Part shown: positions 17,451 through 26,269 of the stretch, in pieces
Layout of the letters: every line of letters starts with the position of its first letter
How positions within the stretch are numbered: the stretch's first letter is position 1
Program-made: the position numbers and the translations under genes
Notes under the pieces: model-generated
Told to the model about the DNA's origin: nothing
The model's input: the letters and a program-made list of their open reading frames with translations, nothing else
The model's database searches: none
Assembly (NCBI RefSeq): GCF_963677315.1
Contig: NZ_OY781939.1
Coordinates: 1 to 64,000, forward strand
Reading direction: 5' to 3'
Length of the DNA: 64,000 nucleotides
From: an uncultured Sphaerochaeta sp.
Lineage (GTDB): Bacteria; Spirochaetota; Spirochaetia; Sphaerochaetales; Sphaerochaetaceae

Positions 17451-18206
17451 ATGGAGCGTAACGTATCGTCTTTGGCCATCGTATTGCATAGTCAACGATA
17501 CGGCCAACTGAACAGGCGGCTGAAGTTGCTTACGGTGGACTTTGGCATTATCGATGTGTTGAGTTATGGAGCCCAAAAGTCTCTAAAATCGGTCAAGGCT
17601 GAAGTTTTTACCGATGGGCAGTTCTTTTTGTACTACAATCCAGTCAAGAAGGATTATACACTCAAAGATGTTACGGTGCTTGCTACCCATGATGAACTCA
17701 GGGAGTCCTTACATCCGACCTATGCAGCCTTGTTTTTCTGTGAACTGCTTCTACAAGTGCATGGTGGGGAGAGCACCGATGAATATCGATTACTTTCCCA
17801 AGCATTGGATCATCTGAGCAGTATGCCAGAGAAGACCGACCTGGTCATCATCCAGTTTGTACATCAGTTGAGCGATCTGGTTGGGTTGCGTACAGACTAT
17901 TCTCGATGTCCTCTCTGTGATCGTCCTTATGGGAGGGATGAGATGGTGAGCTTTTCCTCGACCCTGCTTGCCCACTGCTGTGAAGCATGTGCCAGCCTCG
18001 ATGCAGATCTCTTGCTCCCTCCTGGAGCCCGCAGGTATCTTGAAGTGACCTCTTTCATGGACTTCGAGCAGAGCCTTCAGGTTCCTCTCAGCGCTGCTGC
18101 CACACTGAGGATCAAGCGGTATCTATTACGATACGCGCAGATGATCGGTCAGCGGATGCTGAAAACTCTCTCTTCTCCCATTTTGTGGGAGGCGACGAGT
18201 CTGTAA
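17451..18206 (+). CDS. recO: DNA repair protein RecO
   Basis: 251-residue recombination mediator that, with RecR, loads RecA onto SSB-coated gaps. It has an N-terminal OB-fold (about 1-80, with LLTVDFGIIDVLSYGAQKS) and a helical C-terminal region containing a four-cysteine zinc site, CPLCDRPYGR (about 152-161) and HCCEAC (about 175-180). GGAGGG 3 bases upstream of the ATG at 17451 sets the start; the longer frame runs into the divergent DUF4105 gene. recJ follows after 31 bases, so two parts of the RecFOR/RecJ gap-repair route are neighbours. Confidence 0.9.
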   Translation: MERNVSSLAIVLHSQRYGQLNRRLKLLTVDFGIIDVLSYGAQKSLKSVKAEVFTDGQFFLYYNPVKKDYTLKDVTVLATHDELRESLHPTYAALFFCELLLQVHGGESTDEYRLLSQALDHLSSMPEKTDLVIIQFVHQLSDLVGLRTDYSRCPLCDRPYGRDEMVSFSSTLLAHCCEACASLDADLLLPPGARRYLEVTSFMDFEQSLQVPLSAAATLRIKRYLLRYAQMIGQRMLKTLSSPILWEATSL

Positions 18207-18237
18207 ATGTGTATACTTATGTGAAAGGTTGTTATAT

Positions 18238-20370
18238 ATGGTTTGGAAAAAATCTCCCGTTTCGTCTCAGGATATCCGCCGTCTGCATGAACAGTACGGC
18301 TTGGATGTCATCAGTTCCTCAATACTTGCAAGAAGAGGCTTAACCAGTCGAGAACAGATCAAGTTTTATCTGGAGAGCGAGCTCTCCTATCTCCATAACC
18401 CGTTCCTTTTTGATGATATGGAAGAAGTGGTTGACCGCATCAATCAAGCAGTCACAGAAGGGGAGAAGGTCTGTGTATTCGGGGACCGTGATGTAGACGG
18501 TATTACGAGTACTGCCTTGTTGGTACAGGAACTGCGATCCTTGTCACTGGAAGTCAGCTATAAGCTTCCTGATGGTGATGAGCCGTATGGGCTTACCATG
18601 GAGGGAGTCGACCTGGTTGCGGCACAACATGTAACCCTGATCATTACGGTTGACTGCGGGATATCGAACTTTGATGAGATTGCCTATGCACACAGCCTTG
18701 GCATCGATACGATTGTCCTTGATCACCACATCAGTGGGGACAGCTTACCCCCTGCATTGGCCATCATCGACCCAAAGGTGCCCGGTTGCGGGTACCCTTT
18801 CGAACATCTTGCCGGATGCGGAGTTGTGGCCAAGGTGATTTGGGCACTGAGATTCAGTAAAACGGATTTCTATCGGGAGGAGTGCATCCTGTTACATGCA
18901 CAACCCGGTCATGATACGGTTATTATCCAGGCTATGAGGATTGAGAACCTTTTGGTTGTTGATCGTGTGATTGAGGAGATCAACCCAGGTCTTATCGATG
19001 TAAGCAAGAGCAAGGCACTGGAGTTTCTCTCTGCAGGGCTCCCAATCCTGGTGGTTGATGCAGCCGCTGAGCTTGCCCAATTGCGGCAAGCTTTCGGCAA
19101 GAAAATCGATATTCATCTTGTTGATATGCGTAGCGAAATGGAAGCGGTCCTTCCCGTGGTGAAGGGGAAGGGCTTATTTGCCCTATCCAATATCAGCAGG
19201 GCAGTACGCTATTCCCCCCATGGGAAGGATGAGCTACAGGTCCTGTATACCTTGTTCATTGCTTATTGCATGAAGCGGTATCCTTCCCTTGATGCTGAGT
19301 ATGAATCAGTGCTCGATCTGGTTGCCATTGGTACGGTTGCTGACTTGATGCCAATGGAGAACGAGAACAGAATCCTGGTAAAACGCGGACTCAAGGTGCT
19401 TGCGCAAGGGCGTAGGCAGAATCTGCTTCCACTATTCTCGATGCAGAACCTGATGGGAAAACAGCTCTCAACCAGTGATATCTCTTGGCAGATCAGTCCA
19501 GTCATCAATGCCTCCGGGCGTATGGGGAAACCGACGGTAGCCTTGGAAATGCTACTTGCCGAAGATCTATACGAGGCAGAATCCTTGGCAGGGGAATTGA
19601 TCAAACTGAACAAGGAACGGCAGAAGCTCGGGGAAGATGCGTGGGACCGGATGAAGGAAAGTGCCCAAGAGAGTTTTGAAGAATCGGGAAGCAAGCTTGT
19701 AGTGGTAGAGGACAGTACGCTCTCAAGGGGTATTACCGGTTTGATGGCAAGTCGATTGCTTAGACAGTACAATGCACCAGCCATTGTCCTTGCAACAGTG
19801 GATGAGAGCAGGGTTTCCGCTTCAATGCGCAGTCCAGAGCATTTTGATGCTCGTGAGTTTCTCTCCCGTTTCAGTGACCTTTTCCTGGACTTTGGGGGAC
19901 ATACCTGTGCTGGTGGTTTCTCTATGGATGTGGTGCACCTCGCTGAATTCAAGAAACGTGTCTCTGATGAAATTGATACGATGGATTGCATGATTGATGA
20001 TGCAGAGGATGAGCTTGTCATTGATGTAACGCTTCCCGATACTTATATGACCCCTGGTATTATCAAGGTGGTGGAGTTCTTTGAGCCCTACGGGGAAAAG
20101 AATCCTCCACTGGTGCTGATGATGGAAGGAGCTCAGATCGAAGATATCCAGTTTATGAACAACAAAGGGGGTAGTGTCCAACATGTCAAGTTGACCCTTG
20201 CCTTCGGTCAGTATAAGTGGCCGGCGTTGTTCTGGCGTGCGGGGGATCGTGTAGGTACGGATTTTGACAAGGGGGACCGAGTCAATGTGGCATTTCGATT
20301 GGGAAGGAATTACTTCCGCAACCAGGAAAGTCTGCAGCTGACCATCATGGACCTGAAGAGAGCTGAATAA
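18238..20370 (+). CDS. recJ: Single-stranded-DNA exonuclease RecJ, with a long insertion
   Basis: 710-residue 5'-3' exonuclease of the DHH phosphoesterase superfamily. Motif I is GDRDVDG (82-88), the DHH motif is LDHHISGD (Asp162, His163, His164), NASGRMGKP lies near 425 and GGHTCAGGFS near 552. A C-terminal OB-fold follows. The usual length is about 570 residues. Roughly 140 extra residues sit between GVVAKVIWAL and DLVAIGTVADLMP (about residues 205-355). The ATG at 18238 is preferred to a TTG 9 bases earlier. It probably works with RecO next door. Confidence 0.93.
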   Translation: MVWKKSPVSSQDIRRLHEQYGLDVISSSILARRGLTSREQIKFYLESELSYLHNPFLFDDMEEVVDRINQAVTEGEKVCVFGDRDVDGITSTALLVQELRSLSLEVSYKLPDGDEPYGLTMEGVDLVAAQHVTLIITVDCGISNFDEIAYAHSLGIDTIVLDHHISGDSLPPALAIIDPKVPGCGYPFEHLAGCGVVAKVIWALRFSKTDFYREECILLHAQPGHDTVIIQAMRIENLLVVDRVIEEINPGLIDVSKSKALEFLSAGLPILVVDAAAELAQLRQAFGKKIDIHLVDMRSEMEAVLPVVKGKGLFALSNISRAVRYSPHGKDELQVLYTLFIAYCMKRYPSLDAEYESVLDLVAIGTVADLMPMENENRILVKRGLKVLAQGRRQNLLPLFSMQNLMGKQLSTSDISWQISPVINASGRMGKPTVALEMLLAEDLYEAESLAGELIKLNKERQKLGEDAWDRMKESAQESFEESGSKLVVVEDSTLSRGITGLMASRLLRQYNAPAIVLATVDESRVSASMRSPEHFDAREFLSRFSDLFLDFGGHTCAGGFSMDVVHLAEFKKRVSDEIDTMDCMIDDAEDELVIDVTLPDTYMTPGIIKVVEFFEPYGEKNPPLVLMMEGAQIEDIQFMNNKGGSVQHVKLTLAFGQYKWPALFWRAGDRVGTDFDKGDRVNVAFRLGRNYFRNQESLQLTIMDLKRAE

Positions 20371-20384
20371 TCTCTTGGGTGTAC

Positions 20385-20390
20385 TTGACA
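20385..20390 (+). promoter_or_regulatory. Possible -35 box for rpsU
   Basis: A consensus TTGACA is followed 16-18 bases later by the AT-rich TGCAATCTA. It is the only good -35 box in the recJ-rpsU gap; the -10 element is weak. Confidence 0.35.
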
Positions 20391-20464
20391 TGCAGTGAGA
20401 ATTTATTGCAATCTACTATTCGTCAAGTTGAACCCAGTAATAGGGAAGGGGGGTGATTTTATAT

Positions 20465-20674
20465 ATGGCATTTGTAAAAGTAGATGACAATGAACCTCTT
20501 GAAAAGTCTATCAAGCGTTTTAAGCGCATGGTTGAGAAAGAGGGGATTATCCGCGAATGGAAAAAGCGGGAGTACTTTGAGAAGCCCTCCACCATCCTTA
20601 ACAGGAAGAAGAAAGCGCTTGCACGCAAGCAGATGAAGAAGGTGCGGAAACTGCACGGCTCAAAGAACTACTAA
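20465..20674 (+). CDS. rpsU: 30S ribosomal protein S21
   Basis: 69-residue basic protein of the small ribosomal subunit, helping base pairing of the mRNA Shine-Dalgarno with 16S rRNA. It begins [20 protein letters not shown] and contains [13 protein letters not shown] and a Lys/Arg-rich tail, matching S21 throughout. The start at 20465 has an exceptionally strong AAGGGGGGTGA 7 bases upstream. A GC-rich terminator follows directly. Confidence 0.96.
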   Translation: MAFVKVDDNEPLEKSIKRFKRMVEKEGIIREWKKREYFEKPSTILNRKKKALARKQMKKVRKLHGSKNY

Positions 20675-20682
20675 AACATCAA

Positions 20683-20707
20683 ACCGTCGGCTTAGCCGGC
20701 GGTTTTC
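20683..20707 (+). terminator. Terminator of rpsU
   Basis: Stem ACCGTCGGC (20683-20691) with GCCGGCGGT (20695-20703), one G-U pair, 3-base loop, followed by TTTCTTA. Classic intrinsic terminator. Confidence 0.8.
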
Positions 20708-20750
20708 TTATAGTATCCCTTTCGTAAAAGAAACCTTGTATCATTTATAC

Positions 20751-20800
20751 AATTCCCTTAATTCTTCCTATTCGGAAAGATTTAAAGGGAATTTTTCTTT
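20751..20800 (+). terminator. Long hairpin with T-run upstream of serA
   Basis: Outer stem AATTCCCTT (20751-20759) with AAGGGAATT (20785-20793); the inner bases TCTTCC and GGAAAGA can also pair. It is followed by TTTCTTT. It lies 130 bases before serA and after the rpsU terminator. It may be a second terminator or part of a regulated leader. Confidence 0.45.
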
Positions 20801-20849
20801 ATCCGTCAAAATTTGTAAAATAAATTAGACAAAAAGGTGGTTTCTAGTG

Positions 20850-20855
20850 TACAAT
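20850..20855 (+). promoter_or_regulatory. Possible -10 box of the serA operon
   Basis: TACAAT preceded by TTAGAC at a rather long 19-base spacing. It leaves a leader of about 65 bases with GGTCACGGGGAGACGC and AACCCTG that could form a small hairpin. The call is weak. Confidence 0.3.
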
Positions 20856-20926
20856 TCACTCTATAGAAGGTCACGGGGAGACGCAACCCTGAAAAACACG
20901 CTATTTATAGAGAGGAACGTACAACT

Positions 20927-21811
20927 ATGCTAATTCTCATTTCTGACGCCTTTGATGATGTGCTGGCAGGAAAACTGACCGCCTTCGGAGAGGTCACCAC
21001 AGACAAGAGTCGCCTTGCTGAGGCGAATGTTGTTCTGGTACGGAGCAAGACCAAATGTACCAAGGACTATATCGATCAGGCACCTAACCTGAAGGTTATC
21101 ATCCGCGGAGGTGTTGGTATCGACAACATCGATAAGGCATATGCAGAGAGCAAAGGCATTGTGGTTCGCAATACCCCTAAATCATCAGCAATTGCAGTAG
21201 CTGAGCTGGCTTTTGCCTTGATGCTCAGTACTCCCTGTAACCTGATTACCTACCACAATGGAATGAAGAGTGGGCAGTGGCTCAAGAACGTGAAGAGAAG
21301 TGAACTCTATGGGAAGACACTCTGTCTCTTTGGTATTGGAAATATTGCTCGCAAAGTTGCTGAGCGTGCAAAGGCGTTCGGCATGAACGTAGTAGCATAT
21401 GATAAGTATGTGAAAACCAGCGAAGCTGCTGAGATGAAGGAGACTCCCGAAGAAGCGGTAAAGGATGCTGATTACATCTCCTTGCATCTTCCCCTTACCG
21501 AGGAGACCCAATGCATGGTCGGCCGAAAGCTGATCGCTCATTGTTCCAAGAAGCCGGTCATCATCAATACAGGTCGTGCACGCTGTGTAGAGGAAAATGA
21601 AATGGTATCGATGCTTGAGGATGGATCGGTCAGCTGGTACTGTACTGATGTATGGCCGACTGATCCCCCTTCTGAAGATTACCCCATTCTCAAGGCAGAG
21701 CGCGTGACAATCACCCCTCATGTTGGGGCAAATAGTGTGGAAAATCTTGCGCGTATCGGCGATGAAGCCTATGAAATTCTGGAAGGATTGAAGAAGGAAG
21801 GAGTAATCTGA
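20927..21811 (+). CDS. serA: D-3-phosphoglycerate dehydrogenase, short form
   Basis: 294-residue NAD-dependent 2-hydroxyacid dehydrogenase catalysing the first step of serine synthesis. The Rossmann motif is LFGIGNIARKVAERAKAFGM (about 128-147). The active-site elements are the Arg in NTGRARCVEENEM, a Glu, and the His in ITPHVGANSVEN near the C-terminus. It lacks the C-terminal ACT regulatory domain of long SerA, so direct serine feedback is not expected. It overlaps serC by one base (TGATGG), and the two form an operon with an Lrp-type regulator. The pairing with serC makes the phosphoglycerate assignment firm. Confidence 0.9.
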   Translation: MLILISDAFDDVLAGKLTAFGEVTTDKSRLAEANVVLVRSKTKCTKDYIDQAPNLKVIIRGGVGIDNIDKAYAESKGIVVRNTPKSSAIAVAELAFALMLSTPCNLITYHNGMKSGQWLKNVKRSELYGKTLCLFGIGNIARKVAERAKAFGMNVVAYDKYVKTSEAAEMKETPEEAVKDADYISLHLPLTEETQCMVGRKLIAHCSKKPVIINTGRARCVEENEMVSMLEDGSVSWYCTDVWPTDPPSEDYPILKAERVTITPHVGANSVENLARIGDEAYEILEGLKKEGVI

Positions 21812-22893
21812 TGGAACGGAAGAAAAATTATTTTGCAGGTCCCTCGGTAATGCCTGTAGAGGTGCTGGAGAAACTCAAGGAAGATATGGTCGACTTCAAG
21901 GGACAAGGATTGTCCATGATCGAGGCCAGTCACCGTGGCGGCATGTTTGAAGAGATGTATGACCAATGTCTCGGTCTCTTCAGAGAGTTGCTGGGTATCA
22001 GCGATGAGTATGATGTCTATTTCCTTGGTGGTGGAGCAACTTTGCAGTTCACCATGATCCCCATGAACTTCCTACGTCCAGGCACTGTTGCAGATTATAT
22101 CCGAAGCGGCACATGGTCAAACAAAGCAGCAGATGATGCTGAGAAACTGGGAAAAGTCAACTATTACTATGATGGAAAGGTGAACAACTTCTCCAGTCTT
22201 CCCGATCCTAAGACCGTCAAGCCAAGTAAGGATTCCAGTTACCTTTATCTCTGTTCGAATGAAACAATCGGGGGTATTGAGTGGCAGGACTTCCCGGATA
22301 CCGGCTCCGTTCCCTTGATCGGTGACATGTCCAGCGATATCTTCAGCCGTCCCATTCCCGTGGATAAGTTCTCCATGATCTATGGTGGGGTACAGAAGAA
22401 TCTTGGACCTGCAGGTGCAACCTTTGTAATCATGAAAAAGTCCATGCTTGAGAAGCAGAATTCCAATCTTACCGCGTATATGGATTACAAGTTGCATAGC
22501 AAGAACAAGGGGTTGTACAATACTCCTCCAGTGTTCTCTATCTGGGCAGTGAAGCTGGTCCTTGAGTGGATCAAGGCAAATGGTGGAACTGAAGGTATGT
22601 TGAAGCGTGCCCAGGAGAAGAGCAGTATCATCTATGATACCATCGATAACTCCTCCTTCTTCCGAAGCCCTGTTGATGCTGCATATCGTTCCAGGATGAA
22701 TATTGTATTCCGTCTTCCCAGTGAGGAACTGGAAGCAAAGTTCATCGAGGAGACAAAGAAGGCAGACATGCTTGGTCTCAAGGGACACCGTTCAGTTGGT
22801 GGATTACGGGCAAGCATTTACAATGCACTTCCTGTTGAAGATGTTGAGGCACTTGCTCAGTTCATGAAGGAATTCGAAAGGAAAAACGGGTGA
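21811..22893 (+). CDS. serC: Phosphoserine aminotransferase
   Basis: 360-residue PLP enzyme (class V fold) converting 3-phosphohydroxypyruvate and glutamate to phosphoserine. It begins with the family-typical NYFAGPSVMPVEVLEKLKED. Other signs are FLGGGATLQFTMIPMNFL, the SSDIFSRPI segment binding the cofactor, and the PLP lysine in YGGVQKNLGPAG (about residue 196). GLRASIYNALP near the C-terminus matches the family. No serB is adjacent. It is the middle gene of serA-serC-regulator. Confidence 0.95.
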   Translation: MERKKNYFAGPSVMPVEVLEKLKEDMVDFKGQGLSMIEASHRGGMFEEMYDQCLGLFRELLGISDEYDVYFLGGGATLQFTMIPMNFLRPGTVADYIRSGTWSNKAADDAEKLGKVNYYYDGKVNNFSSLPDPKTVKPSKDSSYLYLCSNETIGGIEWQDFPDTGSVPLIGDMSSDIFSRPIPVDKFSMIYGGVQKNLGPAGATFVIMKKSMLEKQNSNLTAYMDYKLHSKNKGLYNTPPVFSIWAVKLVLEWIKANGGTEGMLKRAQEKSSIIYDTIDNSSFFRSPVDAAYRSRMNIVFRLPSEELEAKFIEETKKADMLGLKGHRSVGGLRASIYNALPVEDVEALAQFMKEFERKNG

Positions 22894-22897
22894 TAGC

Positions 22898-23353
22898 ATG
22901 AAAGTGAAGATGGATGAAACGAACAAAGCGATAATCCGACAGTTGCGTGATGGCAGAAAGCCTTTCAGTGCTATTGCTGAAGAGTTGAGCATCACGGAAA
23001 ATACCGTTCGCGCCCGCGTCAATAAGCTGATTGAGGAGGGTGTGCTGGAGATTTCCGGACTGGTGAATCCGGAAGTAATACCTGGGTTGCAGGTGGTCAT
23101 GATGGGGGTGAAGCTAAAAACCCTTGACTTGGAGAGGAAAGCCAAAGAATTTTCCAGCCTCCGAGGGATCATCTCTGCTTCGGTTGTTACCGGTCGCTAT
23201 GATCTGATCGTCCATCTGGTCCTGAGTGAGGAAGAGGGGTTGAGCCTTCTGGATTTCTTCAAGACAGAACTTGATAAGATTTCCGAGATTTCTGAAGTGG
23301 AAACCTTTGTGGTCTATCAATCACACAATCTGAGGATTCCTTATATCCTGTAG
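22898..23353 (+). CDS. Lrp/AsnC-family transcriptional regulator
   Basis: 151 residues with an N-terminal winged helix (FSAIAEELSITENTVRARVN, about 27-46) and a C-terminal RAM ligand-binding domain with VVTGRYDLIVHLVL (about 96-109). Lrp/AsnC proteins bind amino acids and act as octamers. It starts 4 bases after serC, so it probably senses serine or a related amino acid and controls this operon, perhaps through the hairpin-bearing leader. The ligand is inferred from position only. Confidence 0.9.
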   Translation: MKVKMDETNKAIIRQLRDGRKPFSAIAEELSITENTVRARVNKLIEEGVLEISGLVNPEVIPGLQVVMMGVKLKTLDLERKAKEFSSLRGIISASVVTGRYDLIVHLVLSEEEGLSLLDFFKTELDKISEISEVETFVVYQSHNLRIPYIL

Positions 23354-23378
23354 ACTTTCTGAATGGAATAACGAGTGT

Positions 23379-23400
23379 AGGGTGCCTGAAAAGGCACCCT
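23379..23400 (+). terminator. Hairpin after the serine operon
   Basis: Stem AGGGTGCC (23379-23386) with GGCACCCT (23393-23400) and a 6-base loop, 25 bases after the regulator stop. There is no T-run, so it is a weak intrinsic terminator or an mRNA end-stabiliser. Confidence 0.5.
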
Positions 23401-23550
23401 GCATTATGTCTGGGCATTACATTCATAACCACCCTTTGGTTGTTGATAAAACCAGTTGTAGGTTATAGAGAAACACGTTCTTTCATGCTATACTACCTCA
23501 TGCTGTGCCAATGGCATGGATGATACTTACCAGTTGAGGAGAGAAACAGT

Positions 23551-24543
23551 ATGGCAGACCTGTCTACATCATATCTTGGATTGAAATTAAAGAACCCCTT
23601 GATCGCAGGGAGTAGTCCCCTTACATCATCATTGGATAACCTGAAACGTTGTGAAGATGCAGGATTATCTGCTGTGGTACTGAAATCCATCTTTGAAGAA
23701 CAGATTGAATTGGACAGTGAGTCAGCTGTGGATGAGTCAAATGCATATCTCACGCATGCTGATGCCTATGGGTTCATGAAACATGCAAGCATGGAACAGC
23801 AAATCGATGCATACCTGACTTTGCTCGAGGATGCAAAACAAGCGTTGGATATTCCCGTTATTGCCAGTATAAACTGCAAGCAGAATGGTAGCTGGATCGA
23901 GTATGCAAAACGCTTTGTTGCCTGTGGTGCAGATGCAATCGAATTGAACCACTACGTGGTAGCGGCAGATGTTGAGGTGGAAGGGGCAACCCTTGAGAAG
24001 GAATATCTCTCCCTCGTGAAGAGTGCCAGAAAACAGCTCAAGCTTCCCATCAGTCTGAAAATGGGGCCAGCTTTCTCTTCCTTGGCAAATATGCTCAGGC
24101 GATTTGACGAACTCTCCATTGATGGAGTAGTGCTGTTCAATCGTTTCTATAGCCCTGATATTGATATCGACAAACTTGCTTTGGTCCCTGCACAGATGAT
24201 AAGCAGCAAGGATGAATATGCATTGAGTCTCCGTTGGACTGCACTGATGAGTGAGGAAGTCCGTTATGATATCTGTGCTGCTACCGGTATTCACAGTGGA
24301 AGCACTGTGGTAAAGCAGTTGCTTGCCGGAGCAAAGGCCGTTCAGTTGTGCTCCGTTCTGCTAAAGCAAGGACTCTCTTCAGTAGCAAAGATAGAGAAGG
24401 AGCTCTCCGACTGGATGGAATCACACGCATACTCCAGTATCTCTGACTTCAATGGAAAGTTGGCCCAGGAACGAATGGCTGACCCAGCTAAATGGGAACG
24501 AGTCCAGTACATGAAGTCAATTCTGGAAGCTCAAAAGGGTTGA
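23551..24543 (+). CDS. Dihydroorotate dehydrogenase-like flavoprotein
   Basis: 330-residue FMN TIM-barrel protein of the DHOD-like family. It begins with LSTSYLGLKLKNPLIAGSSP, then VIASINCKQNGSWIEYAKRF, IELNHYVVAADVE and LKMGPAFSS (the usual LKLSP). The GIHSGSTVVKQLLAGAKAVQ phosphate loop is near 249-268. True PyrD enzymes read GGI or SN at several of these places. Genes of this type are common in anaerobes and spirochaetes as a second copy. The reaction is probably oxidation or reduction of an orotate-like or pyrimidine compound, but the substrate is not known. The acyltransferase gene follows after 3 bases. Confidence 0.8.
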   Translation: MADLSTSYLGLKLKNPLIAGSSPLTSSLDNLKRCEDAGLSAVVLKSIFEEQIELDSESAVDESNAYLTHADAYGFMKHASMEQQIDAYLTLLEDAKQALDIPVIASINCKQNGSWIEYAKRFVACGADAIELNHYVVAADVEVEGATLEKEYLSLVKSARKQLKLPISLKMGPAFSSLANMLRRFDELSIDGVVLFNRFYSPDIDIDKLALVPAQMISSKDEYALSLRWTALMSEEVRYDICAATGIHSGSTVVKQLLAGAKAVQLCSVLLKQGLSSVAKIEKELSDWMESHAYSSISDFNGKLAQERMADPAKWERVQYMKSILEAQKG

Positions 24544-24546
24544 ACC

Positions 24547-25683
24547 ATGAATGTAGAACAGTATAAAGACATAGCCCCCTATAGGGGGTCAGATGTTCGT
24601 GACGCAATTGAACGTGTTTTAAAGAACAAGGATGCGTTATACCGGATTCTCTCGTCTCTCGGGCCTGTAGAGTCGGAAGCAGAACGTCAACAGGTTGACA
24701 CGTACACAAATTACATTTTCTCAGAACTGGAAAAGGTAACGACCTACGATGAATTCCAAGAGCATATTACAGCGGGAATATTCCTGCCTGCCATTATTGA
24801 GAAGAGTGTGAACAAGTTTTCGTTTGATGGTTTGCAAAAAATCAAGGATGACCAAGCTTACCTGTTTATGAGCAATCATCGGGATATCGTGCTTGATTGT
24901 GCTTTGATTGACTTTGCGCTCGACAGAGGGGGAAAGATGCTCTGTGAGATGGCAATTGGGGATAACCTACTGACCAATCAGTTTATCACCGATTTGTTCA
25001 AACTCAACGGAGGGGTGACTGTCAAACGGACGCTTCCCATGCGAGAAAAGTACTTGGAATCCATTCGGCTCAGTGCCTATTTTGTTGAATTGATCACTGA
25101 AGAAAATAAATCAATCTGGGTAGCCCAGAAGAGTGGAAGAGCCAAGGATGGATTCGACGTGACAACACCAGCGATCATCAAGATGCTCCACCTTTCCCAG
25201 AAAAAGAAGGGTATTTCATTTTCTGATGTGGTGAATAATTGTCACATTGTTCCTGTTGCTGTCAGCTATGAATATGATCCCTGTGATCTTATCAAGGCAG
25301 GGGAAGAAGTTACTCGTTTAGCGAAAGGCGAGCAAGCCAAGAAGCGATATGAGGATCTGATCTCCATATCCCGTGGAATGAAGGGCTACAAGGGAAATGT
25401 GCATATTGCTTTTGGAACTCCTCTGGAAGGGGAGTGGGAGAATTCTGATCAGGTTGCTCAAGAGGTTGATCGTCAGATTCATACGCTTTATAAGCTATGG
25501 CCTACCAATCTCTTTGCCTATGACTACCTATATAACAGTACCCAGTTCAAGGACTCCTATAAAGACTTTGATAAAGAAGCCTTCCTGTATCGCTTCAAGG
25601 GTACCCGAGAGGAGGTACGTCAATATGCACTCAATACCTATGCGAATCCAGTGGTTTCCTACTTGGCTGCACAAAAAAAGTAG
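24547..25683 (+). CDS. 1-acylglycerol-3-phosphate acyltransferase-like protein (PlsC domain)
   Basis: 378 residues with the acyltransferase HX4D motif in MSNHRDIVLD (about 110-119). Further motifs are FKLNGGVTVKRTLPMREKYL (about 153-172) and VAQKSGRAKDG (about 197-207), where the family has EG-x-R or a similar motif. It should transfer an acyl chain to a glycerophosphate or another lipid head at the inner membrane. It is longer than typical PlsC (about 240 aa) and lacks clear membrane helices. It is coupled to the DHOD-like gene and overlaps the start of the next one. The exact acceptor is unknown. Confidence 0.83.
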   Translation: MNVEQYKDIAPYRGSDVRDAIERVLKNKDALYRILSSLGPVESEAERQQVDTYTNYIFSELEKVTTYDEFQEHITAGIFLPAIIEKSVNKFSFDGLQKIKDDQAYLFMSNHRDIVLDCALIDFALDRGGKMLCEMAIGDNLLTNQFITDLFKLNGGVTVKRTLPMREKYLESIRLSAYFVELITEENKSIWVAQKSGRAKDGFDVTTPAIIKMLHLSQKKKGISFSDVVNNCHIVPVAVSYEYDPCDLIKAGEEVTRLAKGEQAKKRYEDLISISRGMKGYKGNVHIAFGTPLEGEWENSDQVAQEVDRQIHTLYKLWPTNLFAYDYLYNSTQFKDSYKDFDKEAFLYRFKGTREEVRQYALNTYANPVVSYLAAQKK

Positions 25684-26269
25684 GATATTCCTGCTTCTCA
25701 TGATTACACTGCTTCTTGCTACCTGTAGCAAGGAGGAGATTGTTGTGGTCAACCTGGAACATGAGCGTACCCTTGTAGTTGATCTAAATACAGGGAAACG
25801 TAGTGAACACTTGTTGCTCTCTTTTGATCTATTGGGAGAGGAGCGATCAGTGCAGGTGCGTCTTACCTCCTCAAATAGTGTCTCCAGCTGGCTTGTCGAT
25901 GTCCAAGGCGAAACCACCTCCTCAGATACAGCCCATTACCGCATAGGGCCACTTACCATGGGAGAAGAAATACCGTTCCCATCAGGGATATATGAAATCG
26001 ATATAATTAATGAGGATGGCATTATACGAAAAGAACAACTTGAGCTCCCTGCATCCCCATTAGAAAAGATGCAAGAGGTAGTACCCCTCTATGATAGTGA
26101 TACAGCAGTGGTTTCATCGCTTCCTGTCCCGAGTCAGATAGAACGGTATGACGAGACAGGCAGGTTACTTTCGGCAGTCAACTTGAGTGAACCCTCCTAT
26201 ACCCTAAAAGAAGAGGATGCCTCATTGGCGATCGTCACTGATGACGCTACATACCTATTGCAACGTTAG
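25640..26269 (+). CDS. Predicted lipoprotein of unknown function
   Basis: About 209 residues with a lipoprotein signal: a basic KKSR segment, hydrophobic IFLLLMITLLLA and a lipobox LLATC followed by SKEE. The mature part has beta-like stretches (VVVNLEHERTLVVDLNTGKR, VQVRLTSSNSVSSWLVDVQG). No known domain was recognised. The ATG at 25640 lies inside the acyltransferase gene. The start is uncertain, since an ATG at 25700 would leave a signal without charges. The stop overlaps the mutL 3' end by 4 bases on the other strand. Confidence 0.65.
   Translation: MRIQWFPTWLHKKSRIFLLLMITLLLATCSKEEIVVVNLEHERTLVVDLNTGKRSEHLLLSFDLLGEERSVQVRLTSSNSVSSWLVDVQGETTSSDTAHYRIGPLTMGEEIPFPSGIYEIDIINEDGIIRKEQLELPASPLEKMQEVVPLYDSDTAVVSSLPVPSQIERYDETGRLLSAVNLSEPSYTLKEEDASLAIVTDDATYLLQR

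Noticed and set aside
20820..20926. SAM or other known riboswitch before serA
   Set aside because: No conserved riboswitch core could be recognised; only a small hairpin and an AT-rich stretch.
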